Assembly (NCBI GenBank): GCA_963708625.1
Contig: CAVPSV010000007.1
Span: forward strand, 1-62,933
Reading direction: 5' to 3'
DNA from: DASXIF01 sp036498145
Lineage (GTDB): Bacteria; Actinomycetota; Actinomycetes; Mycobacteriales; Jatrophihabitantaceae
Length of the DNA stretch: 62,933 bases
Shown in pieces: positions 32,592-41,608 of this stretch. The translations under genes were made by a program, and so were the position numbers. The notes beneath the pieces were generated by a model. The model was not told the DNA's origin. It saw nothing but the letters and a program-made list of their open reading frames with translations, and did not search any database. Within the stretch, counting starts at the first letter, position 1; each line of letters starts with the position of its first letter.

Positions 32592-32978
32592 GCAGTGAGG
32601 CTAACGGCGGCGGGAGTCGAAGCGGCGAAAGCAGCTAAGCGTCCTACAGCGGACCAGAGCAGCGAGTCCGCGCCAGGCGGGTCAGCCCGAGACTTGGCCT
32701 GGCATTGTCAACGCGCGGCACCCGTCACATCACGATCCGCATGCTCGTTGGCCAGCGCCGATCCACTCCGCGCCAATCGACCGTGTGGAGATCCCATCTG
32801 GGCGCAGATGGCCGCGCGGTCTTGCTCGTGGCATAGCTGGAGCGAGAACGTGACCCTATTTCGGCGCTGGAGAATGGATCCTCCAGTTTCGCTCCAGTTT
32901 CGGCGATACCGGGTACTCGAAGTCCCAGATCGAACCACAACATGTGGTGGTTGATTGGCCGTCTATACCTAAATATGG
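32592..32978. other. Intergenic gap beside tRNA-Ala, no gene seen
   Basis: About 390 bp between the truncated fragment and the 3' end of the tRNA gene. Base composition is more mixed than in flanking genes. I see no integrase, no repeat of the tRNA 3' end and no convincing coding frame. Confidence 0.5.
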
Positions 32979-32981
32979 TGG

Positions 32982-33054
32982 TGGAGCTGAGGGGACTCGA
33001 ACCCCTGACCCCCACACTGCCAGTGTGGTGCGCTACCAGCTGCGCCACAGCCCC
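32982..33054 (-). tRNA. tRNA-Ala (anticodon GGC)
   Basis: Read leftward from 33054: the acceptor stem GGGGCTG pairs with CAGCTCC and contains a G3:U70 wobble, the alanine identity signal. D stem GCGC/GCGC, anticodon stem CCACA/TGTGG with loop CTGGCAG (anticodon GGC), and T arm AGGGG-TTCGAGT-CCCCT are all intact. The discriminator is A and the CCA end is encoded (32979-32981). Its 3' end faces the IS and the island. Confidence 0.97.
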
Positions 33055-33274
33055 GGATGTCGGCCGACCGTAAACACGGGCCAAGACCGAGCACCGATGC
33101 TACACGGCGGCACGGGAGCACCGGATCGGCTCGAAACCGTCGCCTCAACGGCCACACCAGATGCCAAAACGGACGACACGCCGCGCCCTGACCCCCCGAA
33201 ATACGGGCTGTCCAGCCCCGTCACCCATACTGGAACCCGGAAAACAGCACACTCCAACAATCAAGGGAGACCCC

Positions 33275-33550
33275 GTGAACCGCAAGGAACTGGTTGCCGC
33301 CGTCGCCGACGCCGCCGAGCTCGAGCAGAAGACGGTCGACGCCGTCCTGCGCGGCCTGCAGACGACGCTCGAGGCCGCCGCCACCAAGGGCGAGAAGGTC
33401 AGCGTCCCCGGCTTCTTCGCTCTGTCCGTCGGAAGTCGCGCTGCCCGCGAGGGCCGCAACCCCGCCACCGGCGCGACGATCCAGATCCCGGCCGCCAAGA
33501 CGGTCAAGCTCACCGCCGGCAGCGCACTGAAGGAAGCCGCCAACAAGTAA
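33275..33550 (+). CDS. HU-family DNA-binding protein
   Basis: A 91-residue HU/IHF-fold protein: MNRKELVAAVADAAELEQKTVDAVLRGLQTTLEAAATKGEKVSVPGFFALSV, then the DNA-gripping arm around AAREGRNPATGATIQIPAAKTVKLTAGSALKEA. It bends and compacts DNA as a dimer. GTG 33275 follows AAGGGAGA. It lacks the long Lys/Ala/Pro tail seen in mycobacterial HupB, so it is the short form. Confidence 0.93.
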   Translation: MNRKELVAAVADAAELEQKTVDAVLRGLQTTLEAAATKGEKVSVPGFFALSVGSRAAREGRNPATGATIQIPAAKTVKLTAGSALKEAANK

Positions 33551-33559
33551 CCCCACACG

Positions 33560-33599
33560 CGCGAAGGGCCGGTCTCCACACGGAGGCCGGCCCTTCGCG
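33560..33599. terminator. Strong hairpin terminator after the HU gene
   Basis: An 18-bp stem (CGCGAAGGGCCGGTCTCC with its complement, one G-U pair) closes on the loop ACAC, ten bases after the HU stop. There is no strong T run, as is common in high-GC actinobacteria. Confidence 0.8.
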
Positions 33600-33764
33600 T
33601 TCCGCCTTCACGTCTCCCGCGCCTTCACGTTCTCCGACGCGTCGCTCCCCCCGCCGTAGCGCACCCCCGGTCCCGCCTCACACGCGCGGCCCCCAACGTG
33701 CGCCCGGCCCGTGCGCCCACAGCGAACATCGGCACACCCCGTCCGCACGACGCGTTTCACCCGC

Positions 33765-34709
33765 ATGGCCGAGCAGGACACCCCAGCCAGCGCCCCTGAT
33801 CCGCTGGACGCCTACTCGACTGCTGTCATCCGCGTCGCCGACACCGTCCTGCCCAGCGTCGCGAGCCTGGCCGTGCGCACACCGCGCGGCCGTGGCGCGG
33901 GCAGCGCCAGCGTGCTCACGTCCGACGGCTTCCTGCTCACCAGCGCGCACGTCGTGGACGACGCCACCGCGGTGGAAGCCAGCTTCAGCGATGGCCGCGT
34001 CGTGCGGGCTGACGTCATCGGCCGCGACACCCTGTCCGACCTCGCCGTGCTGCGCGCCCGTGACGACGTACCGGCACCGGTGACGCTCGGCGACGCCGCG
34101 AAGCTCCGCGTCGGACAACTCGTCGTCGCCCTCGGCAACCCGCTCGGCTTCGCCGGCAGCGTCACCGCCGGCATCGTCTCGGCACTAGGCCGCTCGCTGC
34201 CCACCCGTGCCGGCCGGGTCATCGACGAAGTGATCCAGACCGACGCCACGTTGAACCCGGGTAACAGCGGCGGCGCGCTGGCCGACTCGGCCGGCCACGT
34301 GGTCGGCGTCAACACCGCCGTCGCGGGTATCGGCGTCGGTCTCGCCGTCCCGATCAACGCCACCACCCGGCAAATCATCTCCACGCTGATGACGCACGGC
34401 AGGGTTCGCCGCGCGTGGCTCGGTATTGCCGGCGCCCAGACACCGCTGCCGCCCGCCCTCGCCGACAAGCTCGGTCGCCGCACCGGTCTACGCGTTGAAC
34501 AGGTCATCGCGGGCTCGCCCGCAGCCAGCGCTGGGCTGCGCGTCGGCGACATCGTCGTTGCCGTGGACGGTGAGAACACGGCGAGCACCACCGCCGTTCA
34601 GCAACTCATGGTCGAGGCCGCCATCGGCCGACGGATCGAAGTCACCGTCTGGCGCAACGGCGCCCTCGTCGACGCGATCGCTATTCCCCGCGAACTCGCC
34701 GACGCGTAA
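33765..34709 (+). CDS. HtrA/DegP-like S1C serine protease with PDZ domain
   Basis: A 314-residue protease: catalytic His in LLTSAHVVDD (about 63), Asp in LSDLAVLRA (about 94) and Ser in NPGNSGGALADS (about 168), followed by one C-terminal PDZ domain (LRVEQVIAGSPAASAGLRVGDIVVAVDGE). No signal peptide or membrane helix is visible from ATG 33765, so it may be cytoplasmic, unlike most HtrA proteins. A longer upstream start adds only Arg/Pro-rich sequence. Confidence 0.9.
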   Translation: MAEQDTPASAPDPLDAYSTAVIRVADTVLPSVASLAVRTPRGRGAGSASVLTSDGFLLTSAHVVDDATAVEASFSDGRVVRADVIGRDTLSDLAVLRARDDVPAPVTLGDAAKLRVGQLVVALGNPLGFAGSVTAGIVSALGRSLPTRAGRVIDEVIQTDATLNPGNSGGALADSAGHVVGVNTAVAGIGVGLAVPINATTRQIISTLMTHGRVRRAWLGIAGAQTPLPPALADKLGRRTGLRVEQVIAGSPAASAGLRVGDIVVAVDGENTASTTAVQQLMVEAAIGRRIEVTVWRNGALVDAIAIPRELADA

Positions 34710-34730
34710 GCCGCACGCCGACGGCCCAGG

Positions 34731-35483
34731 TCAGGCCGCGGCGGTCGCCCTGTTCGCCATCTCCTCGGGCGCCGGTGCATCGCCGGCGTAGAAGTAGATG
34801 CTCACCAGCGCGGCCACCACCCCACCGACCAGTGGCGCGACGATGAACAGCCACAACTGGTTCAGCGCGGTCCCGCCGACGAACAATGCCGGGCCGATGC
34901 TGCGGGCCGGGTTCACCGAGGTACCGGTGAGCGGAATGCCGATCAGGTGCACAGTTGCCAGCGCCAACCCGATCGCAACGCCGCCCAACTGCGGCCACGC
35001 CGCCTTGCGCGTCACAGCCAGCACCACGAAGACGAACAGGAAGGTGAGCACGACCTCGGCCAGGAACGCGCCACCCGCGGAGAGATGGACCATCGACTGC
35101 GTGCCCCACCCGTCGGTGCCCAGACCGACCGACTTTGTCGAATAGCCGCTCGCGCCGGCGAACATGCCACGCAGAATGCCGGCGCCGACGATGGCGCCGA
35201 TGATCTGGGCGATCCAGTAGCCGATCGCCTCGGTCACCGAGATCCGCCGAGCGACCAGGAACCCGATCGTCACGGCTGGATTGACGTGGCAACCCGAAAT
35301 CGGCCCCAGCGCGTATGCCAGCACCAGCAAGACGAGCCCGAAAGCAAGCGCCGTGGTCAGCACCCCGGCCGTCCGGGTCGATGCGGTCAGCGCGAACCCA
35401 AACGACAGGGTTGCCGTGCCGACACCGAAGAACACCAGGCACGCGGTACCAAGCGCTTCGGCGACGAGTTTGCGGATGTTCAT
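34731..35483 (-). CDS. Aquaporin (MIP family, AqpZ-like)
   Basis: A 250-residue six-helix channel with both pore half-helices: GCHVNPAVTIGF (first NPA) and GTSVNPARSIGPALF (second NPA followed by the selectivity-filter Arg). The RSIGPA sequence after the second NPA favours a water channel over a glycerol facilitator. ATG 35483 (MNIRKLVAEALGTACLVFFG) is used; the upstream extension is not aquaporin-like. Confidence 0.92.
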   Translation of the reverse strand: MNIRKLVAEALGTACLVFFGVGTATLSFGFALTASTRTAGVLTTALAFGLVLLVLAYALGPISGCHVNPAVTIGFLVARRISVTEAIGYWIAQIIGAIVGAGILRGMFAGASGYSTKSVGLGTDGWGTQSMVHLSAGGAFLAEVVLTFLFVFVVLAVTRKAAWPQLGGVAIGLALATVHLIGIPLTGTSVNPARSIGPALFVGGTALNQLWLFIVAPLVGGVVAALVSIYFYAGDAPAPEEMANRATAAA

Positions 35484-35719
35484 GCGGTCCTCCGGCACTA
35501 TCAATGGGTGCCATCGGCACCGTATTGATTCCGTGCCTCCGGCGCCGTCGAATTGTGTGCCCGTGACACCGTCACATCCGATGTCTGCGGCACAAGGCGC
35601 GTGACCAACGACGAACGAACCTGCTCGCGAATCGTCGCGGCTCGCCGCGTGCATGTCCAGCAACCACGCCGCGCATCCGATCCACCGGTGCGCGCCGGGC
35701 TGCGTCGCGGGTTAGTGCG

Positions 35720-37054
35720 TCACGCGGACGCGCTGGACTTCGGTGTCGTCTTCGGTGTCGTCTTCGGCGAGGTGGTCGCGGACTTCGACGGTGTCGGTGT
35801 CGGCGTCTTCGACGGGGACGGGGCCGGGCCCTTCGCGTCCGCGGCCGCGATCGCACTCGTCACCGCCGCCAACGTGGCAGTCACCGACTTGCCGTTCACC
35901 CACACCGTCGGCGTCGAGTTGACGCCACGCTTGGACGCGTTGTCCGTGATGGCCGTGACCAGCGCGGCATGCTGATTCGTATCGATACAGGTGGTCACTG
36001 TGGTGACCTGGGCCTTGGTGAGCCCCGCCTGTCCGGCATACACCGCCAGTTGTGCGTTGCTCGGACCCGCAGTGCCCTCCTTGGGCTGCACGGACGCGGA
36101 GAACAACAGGTTATGGAATTTCACGAACGCATCGGTGGAGATGTCCGAGACGCATAGCGCCGCGTTCGCCGCGCGCGAGGAATACTGGTTCGCCGAATTC
36201 GAGTCCAAGAACGACAGCGTATGGAATCGCAACTGCGACTTGTCCGCCCGGGTGTCGGCCTGCAACGTCGCGCCGACCTGTTCCTCGAATTCCAGGCAGT
36301 GCGGACATTGGAAGTCCTCGAACAGGTCGACTGTGGCCGCCGCAGCCTTGCCCCACACCACGCCGTTCGCGACGGTCGCGTTCGTCGCGGTGGTCGATCC
36401 GGTGATCTTCGCCCGGTTCGCCTGCATGCCCACGCCGACCAACGTCACCAGCACGACGATCAAAGCCAGCGAGCTGTTCAGCCACAGTGCCCGGTGCCGT
36501 GCCAGCTGCTGCTTCTGCGCCACCAGTGCTTGGTACTTTCGCTGTCCCTCCGGGGTGCGCATCCGCTTCGCCGACGGCGGTTCCACGTAGTCGTTGCGGC
36601 CCAGGTACTCCTCGATGGAGATACGGGTGAAGCTCCACACCACCAGGAACGCGGCCAGGATCAACAGCCCGACATCGCGCAGGATGTCCAGCGTGTAGGA
36701 CGTCGAGCCGGCCGTCGCGCCCCCTCCGCCGAAGCACCCGCACTCGAGCTTGATCCCCCGCGCGGCTGCCTCGATGAGACCGATGAGGAACACCAGGAAC
36801 AGCAACGCCGACACCGCCGCCGCCAGCCGCACCACGACACCGACGACCAGCAGCATGCCGAGGCAGATCTCCAGCACCGGCAACCCGTAGCCGATCGCCT
36901 TGGACAGCCACTCCGGGGTCGCGTCGTAGGCCCGTACGGTCTGCACGAACGTGCGCGGCGAGCTGATCTTCCCGATTCCCGCCCACAGCCAGATCCCACC
37001 CAGGCCGAGACGGATGACCGTGCTGACCCAGCTGCGCAGCGAGTACCAGTTCAC
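35720..37054 (-). CDS. MauE/DoxX-like membrane domain fused to a DsbA-type thioredoxin domain
   Basis: A 444-residue fusion. Residues 1-135 form a four-helix MauE/DoxX-like domain (RLGLGGIWLWAGIGKI; LEICLGMLLVVGVVVRL; GCFGGGG). Another membrane helix near 195-215 leads to an extracytoplasmic DsbA-like domain with the redox motif CPHC in FEDFQCPHCLEFEEQ and the cis-Pro segment GVNSTPTVWVNGKSV. The Ser/Thr/Pro/Lys tail is low complexity. It probably forms or reduces disulfides outside the membrane, with the MauE-like part supplying or removing electrons, in line with the nearby copper/oxidase biogenesis genes. Confidence 0.88.
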   Translation of the reverse strand: MNWYSLRSWVSTVIRLGLGGIWLWAGIGKISSPRTFVQTVRAYDATPEWLSKAIGYGLPVLEICLGMLLVVGVVVRLAAAVSALLFLVFLIGLIEAAARGIKLECGCFGGGGATAGSTSYTLDILRDVGLLILAAFLVVWSFTRISIEEYLGRNDYVEPPSAKRMRTPEGQRKYQALVAQKQQLARHRALWLNSSLALIVVLVTLVGVGMQANRAKITGSTTATNATVANGVVWGKAAAATVDLFEDFQCPHCLEFEEQVGATLQADTRADKSQLRFHTLSFLDSNSANQYSSRAANAALCVSDISTDAFVKFHNLLFSASVQPKEGTAGPSNAQLAVYAGQAGLTKAQVTTVTTCIDTNQHAALVTAITDNASKRGVNSTPTVWVNGKSVTATLAAVTSAIAAADAKGPAPSPSKTPTPTPSKSATTSPKTTPKTTPKSSASA

Positions 37055-37110
37055 GAGGGGGGATTCTGCCTCACACGATTGAGCGAGGCCGAGTGAGCCC
37101 TCCTGCCTTC

Positions 37111-37176
37111 GGCCCGAAGCGAGCCGGCTCGTTCGGGCCGAGCGACTGAGTGTTGCAGGCGCGAAGCGCCGAACAC
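37111..37176. repeat. Two adjacent intergenic hairpins
   Basis: GGCCCGAA-G-CGAGCC is followed at once by GGCTCG-TTCGGGCC (37111-37139). Then GTGTT and GGCGC are mirrored by GCGCC and AACAC (37150-37176). The pair lies upstream of the MauE-DsbA gene and downstream of SCO1, and could be a terminator, a processed leader or a REP-like element. Confidence 0.5.
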
Positions 37177-37264
37177 TCGCCTTGGAGCACGGGCATCACC
37201 TGGGGAGGATTGTTCCCGGATACCGGGAAGAAAGCTCCCCAAGTGCCGGGACGGGTGCGGGAGG

Positions 37265-37930
37265 TCAGGCCTTGGTGGCCAGCGGCAGGTCGTGCTGGAT
37301 CAGCTGCTGCTCGTTCGTGCTCTGCGGGTACTCCACCCGCGCGTAGTCATCGGCGCCGTACATCTTCACCACCGCCGAGTGCGTCTGCCCGTCGTCCTCG
37401 GCCACCGTCACATGCGCGGCCGTTTGCGCGAAATCAATCTGCGCCTGCGTCCCGCGCAACCCGACCCAGGTGGCCGACGTTCCGTTGCTGAAGTTCGACA
37501 GCCACTGCTTCATCACCGGCCCGGTGTCGCGCTTGATGTCCGTCGTCACAAAGACGACGTAGGTCACCTTCTGCACCGCGGCCGGCAGCGCACGCAGCGC
37601 CAGGCCCACATCCGCCATGGTCTCCGGGCAGACATCCGGGCAGTTGGTGTAGCCGAAGTAGAGCAGTGTCGGATGCCCGGCGGTCTGGATACCGAACGAG
37701 AACGGCTTGCCCGAGGCGTCGGTGAGCGTGAACGTCGGCCGCGGCTCCGCAGGCGTGATGCCCAGCCCCTCGAAGCCGTTCCCCGTATTGCCGCTCTGGT
37801 CGTTCAACTGGGACGCGGACGCCGAGCCGCCGGTTGCCGGTGAGTTGGTCGAACTGCTGCACCCGGTCAGCAACACGGCCGCCGCGACCACGGCCGCGAT
37901 GGCCACCACCGGAGTCCACCGTCGCCTCAT
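37265..37930 (-). CDS. SCO1/SenC/PrrC-family copper lipoprotein
   Basis: A 221-residue lipoprotein: signal VVAAAVLLTGC with lipobox Cys about 24, then a thioredoxin fold with the copper/redox motif CPDVC in YFGYTNCPDVCPETM and the distal His in DGQTHSAVVKMYG. SCO proteins deliver copper to the CuA centre of cytochrome c oxidase or keep its cysteines reduced. It overlaps the PCu(A)C gene by four bases (ATGA), indicating joint expression. Confidence 0.92.
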   Translation of the reverse strand: MRRRWTPVVAIAAVVAAAVLLTGCSSSTNSPATGGSASASQLNDQSGNTGNGFEGLGITPAEPRPTFTLTDASGKPFSFGIQTAGHPTLLYFGYTNCPDVCPETMADVGLALRALPAAVQKVTYVVFVTTDIKRDTGPVMKQWLSNFSNGTSATWVGLRGTQAQIDFAQTAAHVTVAEDDGQTHSAVVKMYGADDYARVEYPQSTNEQQLIQHDLPLATKA

Positions 37931-38511
37931 TTGCTCGCCCCCGAAGTCGATGTCGCCGACGATGTTGCCCCCGACGGTGACGCCCCCGACGATGCCGCCC
38001 CCGATGTCGGCGCCGTACTCGCGCCGCCCGGCGCCGGCTGCGAGAACGGGATCACCGGGGCGCTCACCGTGATCAGGCCGGCGTTGGCAAACGTGAGTTC
38101 GATGTCCACCGTTTGTCCCGCGGTCAGCGGGCCGAACAGATTGCTGATCATGACGTGCCCGGCTCCGGCCGAGAGCACCAGGTTGCCGTGCGCGGGGATC
38201 ACCACCGAACCGGACACGGCCGACATCACCCCGTTCACCACCTTGTGCAGCACCGCGTCCGCACCTGCCCCGGTGGAGATGGACAGCAATTGGTCATCCT
38301 GCGCCGTGGTGTTGTAGATAGTGAAGTAGGCGGCGGCGAGCTGGGTCGGCGGCACCGGCGGGCGAATGTAGGCGTTGGCCACGACGATCGGTTCCGAGCC
38401 CGTCGACCCGGTGCTGGCGACGGTCTGCGGGATAGCGCCGCGGATCAGGCCGGCGGCGCCGAGCGCCAGCACGATCGAACCGGCCACGCCGGCCGGCCAC
38501 GACATCCTCAT
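37927..38511 (-). CDS. Copper chaperone PCu(A)C family protein
   Basis: A 194-residue exported protein: N-terminal signal/anchor (AGSIVLALGAAGLIRGA), then the PCu(A)C fold AYIRPPVPPTQLAAAYFTIYN with copper ligands in LHKVVNGVM and the later AHGNLVLSAGAGHVMI (H, M, H, H-x-M pattern). The C-terminus is a Ser/Thr/Gly/Ala-rich tail. It would bind Cu(I) and hand it to SCO1 or oxidase subunit II, in agreement with the SCO1 gene directly following. Confidence 0.9.
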   Translation of the reverse strand: MRMSWPAGVAGSIVLALGAAGLIRGAIPQTVASTGSTGSEPIVVANAYIRPPVPPTQLAAAYFTIYNTTAQDDQLLSISTGAGADAVLHKVVNGVMSAVSGSVVIPAHGNLVLSAGAGHVMISNLFGPLTAGQTVDIELTFANAGLITVSAPVIPFSQPAPGGASTAPTSGAASSGASPSGATSSATSTSGASK

Positions 38512-38602
38512 CGCCCCGCCTCATTCATGACACGACCACCCACGCCACCAACCCCGGCCATCTCCCAACTACCTCGCTCACGTTCCGCTCCTGCCCACCT
38601 GT

Positions 38603-40309
38603 TCAGTACAGGTGGATCGTCACCGACCCGGTCGTCGCGCTGAACTTCGACGTCGTCACCACCAAGTCGATGCGCCAGTTGCCTGCAGCCGGCAACAGCA
38701 CCCCGCTCGCGCCGTATATATCGTGGCCGTTGGGCCGCAGGTCGAGCGGAATCGGACCCAGCTGCTGGCTCGGCAGCACCGCCGTCGCGGTCACCTGCAC
38801 CGGCTGCGGACCGGTGAACTCGACGGTGGCGGTGATATCGCCGTGCTTGCCCGGATCGAGCGTCACCGTCACGATACGGCCGTCGCCGATATCGACCGCG
38901 CCCGACCTGGGATGGGCCCGGACCACTGCCAGCGCCTCCGCCCCGCGCGGCTGGGCGACAAGCAGCGAGGTCGCGACGAGGATGCCGATGGCCAACACCA
39001 CCTCCACCAACACCGAGCGGCGCACCCGCTCTGCGCTGCCGACCGGGTCACGCCGGCGTAACACGCTGCGGTTGCTGTAGCCCAACGCGACGATGCCGAG
39101 CAGCAGCGCAACCTTCACTACTACAAGCAATCCATAAGTGGTGGTGAAGATTGCGTCCACGGTTTGCACGCCGCGCAGTGCGAGGTACGTCCCGGACGCG
39201 GTGAGCACCGCAATGGCGATGAGCGCGACCCGCGAGAACATCGGCACCACGACCCGCAGCTCGTCCGGATCTCGCCGCGGGAACACGCACGCGGCGAGGA
39301 GCACCAGCCCACCGAGCCACACTCCCATCGCGGCGATGTGTGCCATGTCGTCGGGCACCGATACCCATGTCGGCGACGTGGTCTCCGGATGACCGACCTC
39401 GGCGAACGTGTACGCGATTGCGAGAACGAGCAACCCGAACAAAGCGGCGAGCACGAACCGGCGCCGCGGCGTCTCCGGCATCGGCGGCGGCGCCACCGGC
39501 ACCGGCACCCCCTCCGTCTGCATCGCCACCCCGAAGAACAGCGCGACAACCCCGATCAGCACCAGACGCACGCAGTGGTACTCGCCGAAGGATGCGTGCA
39601 ACGTCGAGTCCAGCAACTGCCAGCGTGTGATGTTGGACAGTCCGGTGCCAGCGGTGTACGGCCCCTGCAGCACAGTCTCCGCGACCGCCCCGACCGCGCC
39701 GGCGCCTACGCCGGTCCAAGCCACCACCCGGGCCCGTCGATCCGAGCGCCCGGCCGGCCACACCGACAGCCACAGCCACGAGCCCGCGATCAGCGCGAAC
39801 CCGGCGAAAGACACCCAGCGCGCGATGTCGAATACGTCGGTGGTGGCGTGGTTCACGGTCGCACCGGCCGGCGGGGCCGCGCTCAGCACGCCGTTGCCGA
39901 CAACGAATCGCACGGTGCCGGCAACGGGATGTGAATCGGCCGAGATGACGCGGAAGCTCGCCGTATAGGTGCCGTCGCCGAGACCCGGCTTGAGCTTGTC
40001 CTCGACCTGCGCGCCGTTGCCATTCGGGTGGAACGCCGGTCCGGCGTCGACCTTGTTGCCGTTCTGGTCGGTGACGTGCAGGTAACCGACGTCGCCGAGG
40101 CCGACCGGCTGGTCGAACGTGATGATCACCGTTGCCGGCGCGGCCTTCAGCCTCGAGCCGTCCACCGGATCGGAGGAGACCACCGAGGCATGCGCCGATG
40201 CCGGCCCGGCAGCTGCGAACAACACCGCGAACAGCGCCGCGAGCAGCACCGCCAGCGCCGCTGCCCGCCGAACCGTCCGTGGCGCCGTCCGTGGAGCCGT
40301 CGCAGTCAC
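38603..40309 (-). CDS. CopC-CopD fusion, copper resistance/import protein
   Basis: A 568-residue protein. After a signal peptide, the mature CopC domain begins at HASVVSSDPVDGSRL, whose first His is the usual copper ligand, and contains VISADSHPVAGTVRF. It is followed by an eight-or-so helix CopD domain (about 150-440) and a C-terminal extracytoplasmic beta domain (GKHGDITATVEFTGPQPVQVTATAVL). Actinobacterial CopCD-type (YcnJ-like) proteins import or buffer copper for respiratory enzymes. The GTG start contains a Pro-Arg-Thr repeat of no known role. Confidence 0.9.
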   Translation of the reverse strand: MTATAPRTAPRTVRRAAALAVLLAALFAVLFAAAGPASAHASVVSSDPVDGSRLKAAPATVIITFDQPVGLGDVGYLHVTDQNGNKVDAGPAFHPNGNGAQVEDKLKPGLGDGTYTASFRVISADSHPVAGTVRFVVGNGVLSAAPPAGATVNHATTDVFDIARWVSFAGFALIAGSWLWLSVWPAGRSDRRARVVAWTGVGAGAVGAVAETVLQGPYTAGTGLSNITRWQLLDSTLHASFGEYHCVRLVLIGVVALFFGVAMQTEGVPVPVAPPPMPETPRRRFVLAALFGLLVLAIAYTFAEVGHPETTSPTWVSVPDDMAHIAAMGVWLGGLVLLAACVFPRRDPDELRVVVPMFSRVALIAIAVLTASGTYLALRGVQTVDAIFTTTYGLLVVVKVALLLGIVALGYSNRSVLRRRDPVGSAERVRRSVLVEVVLAIGILVATSLLVAQPRGAEALAVVRAHPRSGAVDIGDGRIVTVTLDPGKHGDITATVEFTGPQPVQVTATAVLPSQQLGPIPLDLRPNGHDIYGASGVLLPAAGNWRIDLVVTTSKFSATTGSVTIHLY

Positions 40310-40322
40310 CGGGCCATTGCAG

Positions 40323-40667
40323 TCACACAGCGCCCGAGGCGCGTGCGTCCCGGGTGACGAAGTGTTCGGCGACGAACGACATCGTCGGAATCGTGCCTGC
40401 GGCCATCACCAGCAGCAGCCGAAGAATCGGCCATCGCAACCGCACGCCCAGTTGCAAGGTGACGATGACGTAGGTGAGGTAGAGGTAGCCGTGCCCGACC
40501 CACAGGATCGCGTTGAGCACGCCGAGGTGATCGACGTCGAACGCCTTCTGCAGTATCAGCGCGATGGTGCCGGCGACGAGCACGGTACCGGTCACGAACG
40601 CCATCACTCGGTACCGAGTGAGCGCCGCATGCGCCTTCGCGGTCGTCACGGTCGCCGGCGCGGTCAT
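40323..40667 (-). CDS. DUF3817 membrane protein
   Basis: A 114-residue protein with three predicted membrane helices: AFVTGTVLVAGTIALIL, LNAILWVGHGYLYLTYVIVTLQLG and PILRLLLVMAAGTIPTMSFVAEHF. The last segment is the DUF3817 signature (GTIPxxSFxxE). It is widespread in actinobacteria next to oxidase or purine-biosynthesis genes; function unknown. ATG 40667 overlaps the preceding stop by four bases. Confidence 0.85.
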   Translation of the reverse strand: MTAPATVTTAKAHAALTRYRVMAFVTGTVLVAGTIALILQKAFDVDHLGVLNAILWVGHGYLYLTYVIVTLQLGVRLRWPILRLLLVMAAGTIPTMSFVAEHFVTRDARASGAV

Positions 40668-41137
40668 CGGGCGGTCCCTTCGGCGCGGTTGCGCGCGTCG
40701 TTGCCCGGCACCGCGTCCTGCGCGGCGAGCTGGGCGAGGTACTCGTTGTACGCCGCCCGCGTCGGGTCGTCCGCATTCGCGACGACTTCGGCACTGGTGG
40801 GCATGACGTAGCGACGATAGGCGACCGCATTAGGTGCCCCTGAAGTTCCCTCAGCGAGCGCTGAGGCGGCCGACGCAGCGACCTCGGCAGCACCACTCGG
40901 GACACCGTCACGCTGGCGGCGGGCATCACGCAGCAACCGCACCCACATGACGATGACGAATCCGCTGAAGGCCCACCACTGCAACGCGTAGCCGAAGTTC
41001 TGCAGGCTGAAATGCTTGCTGTTGGAGACATCCAGCTGCCAGCGTCCGAGCAGCACCATCGTCACCACGAGGGCCAGGCACAGCAGATGCAGTGCGAGCC
41101 AGCCCGGGGTGAGCGCGAACCGGACCCGGCTGAACAC
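40664..41137 (-). CDS. Small membrane protein with SURF1-like N-terminus
   Basis: A 157-residue protein. FALTPGWLALHLLCLALVVTMVLLGRWQLD resembles the first helix and signature of SURF1 proteins, and a second helix follows (ALQWWAFSGFVIVMWVRLLRD). The large periplasmic SURF1 domain is absent; the rest is a hydrophilic, Ala-rich tail. It may be a short relative involved in oxidase assembly, which suits the copper block, but this is inference. Confidence 0.7.
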   Translation of the reverse strand: MFSRVRFALTPGWLALHLLCLALVVTMVLLGRWQLDVSNSKHFSLQNFGYALQWWAFSGFVIVMWVRLLRDARRQRDGVPSGAAEVAASAASALAEGTSGAPNAVAYRRYVMPTSAEVVANADDPTRAAYNEYLAQLAAQDAVPGNDARNRAEGTAR

Positions 41138-41225
41138 TCGTTCACGGTACGCGGGATTTACGTCCCGTTTAGCAGTGGCCCGGTAGCGTCGGATCGACGG
41201 CGACGGCGTTTGCCTGCGGGGAGGC

Positions 41226-41540
41226 CTACTCGGTCACGAAGACGTCGTCCAGGCCAGTGATCGACAGCAATTTGGTGATCTTTTCCGGCACCGACCGCAG
41301 ACGGAGAGGGACGTCTTTGTCGTGAGCGGCGTTCGAAATGGCCACCAGGGCCCCGATGCCGGTGGAGTCCAGGAACGTCACACCGGACAGGTCGATGCGC
41401 ACCGGATTACCGCCAGCATGCGCGATCGCCGCGTCGCCGGCCTCACGCAGCGCCGGAGCGACCTGCAGATCGATCTCTCCGGACAGCATGATCGTCGGGC
41501 CGGCCGCGTCGTCGTGATCGAGCCTGACCTGCACGCCCAT
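41226..41540 (-). CDS. STAS-domain anti-anti-sigma factor
   Basis: A 104-residue STAS protein: IMLSGEIDLQVAPALREAGDAAI, then IDLSGVTFLDSTGIGALVAIS with the phosphorylatable Ser in DSTG. It would bind an RsbW-like anti-sigma kinase when unphosphorylated and so release a sigma factor. The kinase-like gene at 41609 is divergent and adjacent. Confidence 0.9.
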   Translation of the reverse strand: MGVQVRLDHDDAAGPTIMLSGEIDLQVAPALREAGDAAIAHAGGNPVRIDLSGVTFLDSTGIGALVAISNAAHDKDVPLRLRSVPEKITKLLSITGLDDVFVTE

Positions 41541-41608
41541 ACCCTAGCTGGAGCGGGCCGCCGAGTGCCCGTCGTGTCACGGGGCGCGAAACCGGGTAGG
41601 CCGTTGGC

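Noticed and set aside
32370..33054. Attachment-site duplication of the tRNA-Ala 3' end
   Set aside because: I looked for a second copy of the tRNA 3' segment towards the island and saw none; the GAGGGG similarity at the IS ends is too short to count.
32725..33084. A 119-codon leftward frame through tRNA-Ala
   Set aside because: It reads straight through the tRNA and has the typical spurious RGSSPLSST-like string that arises from tRNA genes; no protein family is visible.
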